Shown here one piece after another: positions 62,353-64,000 of a stretch of DNA of 64,000 nucleotides; positions within the stretch are counted from its first letter, which is position 1, and the number at the start of each line of letters is the position of its first letter. The position numbers were made by a program, and so were the translations under genes. The DNA comes from Streptomyces sp. JJ66 (GTDB lineage Bacteria > Actinomycetota > Actinomycetes > Streptomycetales > Streptomycetaceae): NCBI RefSeq assembly GCF_019303495.1, contig NZ_JAEVFI010000002.1, forward strand, positions 159,398-223,397. The letters run 5' to 3'. Below the pieces are notes generated by a model. That model was not told the origin of the DNA. It was given only the letters and a program-made list of their open reading frames with translations, and searched no databases.

Positions 62353-64000
62353 GACGGCTTCTTGACCGTCAGCGGGAGCATCTTCTTCCCGCTCTCGCTC
62401 AGTTGTGGCCATGTATCAAACTGCGGGCAGACGCCGCAGTCGAAGCACGGGGTCCAGCGGCAGTCCTCGACCTCGGTCTCGTCCAGGGCGTCCTGCCAGT
62501 CCTCCCACAGCCAGTCCTTGTCGAGCCCGGAGTCCAGGTGGTCCCAGGGCAGGACTTCCTCGTAGCCGCGCTCGCGGGTGGTGTACCAATCGACGTCCAC
62601 GCCATGGGGGGCCAGGGCCGCGTCGGCGCACGTCATCCACAGGTCGTAGCTGAAGTACTCGCGCCAGCCGTCGAAGCGGCCGCCGGCCTCGTAGACGGCG
62701 CGGATGACGTCGCCGACGCGGCGGTCACCGCGTGAGAGCAGGCCCTCAACGATGCCGGGCTTGCCGTCGTGGTAGCGGAAGCCGATGGAGCGGCCGTACT
62801 TCTTGTCGCCGCGGATCTTGTCGCGCAGCTTCTCCAGCCGCGCGTCGGTCTCCTCGGCGGACAGCTGCGGTGCCCACTGAAACGGGGTGTGCGGCTTGGG
62901 CACGAACCCGCCGATGGACACGGTGCAGCGGATGTCGTTGGAGCGGGAGACCTCGCGGCCCTTGGCGATGACCCGGGTGGCCATGTCCGCGATCTGGAGC
63001 ACGTCGTCGTCGGTCTCGGTGGGCAGGCCGCACATGAAGTACAGCTTCACCTGCCGCCAGCCGTTGCCGTAGGCGGTGGCGACGGTGCGGATCAGGTCGT
63101 CCTCGGAAACCATCTTGTTGATGACCTTGCGGATGCGTTCGCTGCCGCCCTCCGGGGCGAACGTCAGGCCGGAGCGGCGGCCGTTGCGGGTCAGCTCGTT
63201 GGCCAGGTCGATGTTGAAGGCGTCCACCCGGGTGGAGGGCAGCGACAGGCCGATCTTGTCCTCGGTGTAGCGGTCCGCCAGTCCCTTGGCGACGTCACCG
63301 ATCTCGCTGTGGTCGGCGGAGGAGAGGGAGAGCAGCCCGACCTCCTCGAAGCCGGTGTTCTTCAGCCCCTTGTCCACCATCTCGCCGATGCCGGTGATGG
63401 AACGCTCGCGCACCGGGCGGGTGATCATCCCCGCCTGGCAGAAGCGGCAGCCGCGGGTGCAGCCACGGAAGATCTCCACCGACATCCGCTCGTGCACCGT
63501 CTCGGCCAGCGGCACCAGCGGCTGCTTGGGGTAGGGCCACTCGTCCAGGTCCATCACGGTGTGCTTGGACACCCGCCACGGCACGCCGGAGCGGTTCGGC
63601 ACGACGCGGGAGATGCGGCCGTCGGCCAGGTACTCGACGTCGTAGAAGCGCGGCACGTAGACGCCGCCGGTGCGGGCCAGACGGAACAGCAGTTCCTCAC
63701 GGCCCCCGGGGCGGCCCTCGGCCTTCCAGGCGCGGACGAGCTCGGTGATCTCCAGGACGGCCTGCTCACCGTCACCGATCACCGCGGCGTCCAGGTAGTC
63801 GGCGATGGGCTCCGGGTTGAACGCGGCGTGGCCGCCGGCGATGACCACCGGGTGATCCTCGGTGCGGTCGGCGGCGCGCAGCGGGATGTCCGCGAGGTCG
63901 AGCGCGGTGAGCAGGTTGGTGTAGCCGAGCTCGGTGGAGAAGGAGACGCCGAACAGGTCGAAGGCGCCGACCGGGCGGTGCGCGTCCACCGTGAACTGCG
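62349..64000 (-). CDS. TIGR03960 family B12-binding-type radical SAM protein, 5' end outside the window
   Basis: About 550 C-terminal codons are visible; the start lies beyond the right end. The radical SAM motif RGCTRGCRFCQAGM, LTFAPEGGSERIRKVINK, YFMCGLPTETDDDVLQIADM and the C-terminal CRWTPCFDCGVCPQ are family marks. The N-terminal part (AFDLFGVSFSTELGYTNLLTALDLADIPLRA and VIAGGHAAFNPEPIADYLDAAVIGDGEQ) is the B12-binding-like region. The end FDTWPQLSESGKKMLPLTVKKPS is atypical and appears to be supplied by the integrated element; it keeps GKK-LPLTV. The partner DUF2344 gene lies at 51964. By Streptomyces synteny the rodA-pbp2-mre genes are expected to the right; that is from memory. Confidence 0.9.
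   Translation of the reverse strand, partial: QFTVDAHRPVGAFDLFGVSFSTELGYTNLLTALDLADIPLRAADRTEDHPVVIAGGHAAFNPEPIADYLDAAVIGDGEQAVLEITELVRAWKAEGRPGGREELLFRLARTGGVYVPRFYDVEYLADGRISRVVPNRSGVPWRVSKHTVMDLDEWPYPKQPLVPLAETVHERMSVEIFRGCTRGCRFCQAGMITRPVRERSITGIGEMVDKGLKNTGFEEVGLLSLSSADHSEIGDVAKGLADRYTEDKIGLSLPSTRVDAFNIDLANELTRNGRRSGLTFAPEGGSERIRKVINKMVSEDDLIRTVATAYGNGWRQVKLYFMCGLPTETDDDVLQIADMATRVIAKGREVSRSNDIRCTVSIGGFVPKPHTPFQWAPQLSAEETDARLEKLRDKIRGDKKYGRSIGFRYHDGKPGIVEGLLSRGDRRVGDVIRAVYEAGGRFDGWREYFSYDLWMTCADAALAPHGVDVDWYTTRERGYEEVLPWDHLDSGLDKDWLWEDWQDALDETEVEDCRWTPCFDCGVCPQFDTWPQLSESGKKMLPLTVKKPS

Larger units (their letters stand above)
60289..62423. mobile_element. Small integrative element with a serine integrase, inserted in the radical SAM gene
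   Basis: The inferred ends share only CTG (60290-60292 and 62421-62423). Reading across the right end the radical SAM frame is intact until GTCTGCCCGCAG, then continues with an atypical tail. At the left end sequence homologous to the native tail resumes at CAGATG. Between lie the integrase and a small ORF, a hairpin and no other gene. GC content is lower than the flanks near the ends, for example around 60293-60325 (with a TGTAGCTACA palindrome at 60293-60302). I infer a minimal or remnant integrative element about 2.1 kb long. The exact cores need experimental proof. Confidence 0.72.

Overview
The window is high-GC (about 72%) DNA with actinobacterial codon use, GTG/TTG starts and GTGA/ATGA gene overlaps. 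Gene order (hrcA-dnaJ2-rsmE-HIT, hemW, rpsT-lepA, holA-comEC-comEA, leuS, rsfS-LCP-nadD, proA/proB, obg-rpmA-rplU-rne, TIGR03936/TIGR03960) is that of the Streptomyces core chromosome. I infer Streptomyces or a close relative; the species cannot be told.

Layout. 1-2157: CNNM-like membrane protein, ybeY, phoH. 2310-3576: a two-gene unit of a 32-codon peptide and a PCMT-like methyltransferase, which looks like an aspartimide-type RiPP locus. 3821-6237: divergent PfkB sugar kinase and GH4 glycosidase. 6397-6899: RelE/Phd toxin-antitoxin pair. 6979-12286: hrcA-dnaJ2-NPD-rsmE-HIT-rnz with a CIRCE operator. 12465-18184: MBL hydrolase, DUF3097, hemW, rpsT, lepA. 18355-27223: fadD, PNPOx-like, holA, comEC, comEA, degV. 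27428-33420: coiled-coil membrane protein, leuS with a leucine-rich leader peptide and attenuator, two tRNA-Ala(GGC) genes around a zinc-ribbon gene, phosphatase, rsfS. 33511-45412: divergent LCP protein, nadD, small membrane proteins, M48 peptidase, proA, proB and a TagF-like membrane transferase. 45542-51723: obg, rpmA, rplU, rne. 51964-64000: TIGR03936 (DUF2344) and TIGR03960 radical SAM genes, separated by a cell-envelope block (GerMN lipoprotein, sensor kinase, response regulator, MurJ, FemX-like, L,D-transpeptidase) and by a small integrase element.

Most striking observation. The large serine integrase (60330-61916) lies in a roughly 2.1 kb element inserted in the 3' end of the TIGR03960 radical SAM gene. 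The gene's old 3' end survives as a frameshifted fragment at 60228-60292, on the far side of the integrase. The gene now ends in an element-supplied replacement tail (62349 to about 62420). A small ORF follows, overlapping the radical SAM stop by four bases.

Other points of interest are the candidate imiditide-like RiPP pair, the leuS leader peptide (MRAVRLLLGRPR) with attenuator hairpin, a probable CTG start for the DUF2344 gene, and two DnaA-box-like sites upstream of comEA. All family assignments are from reading the translations; no database search was run.
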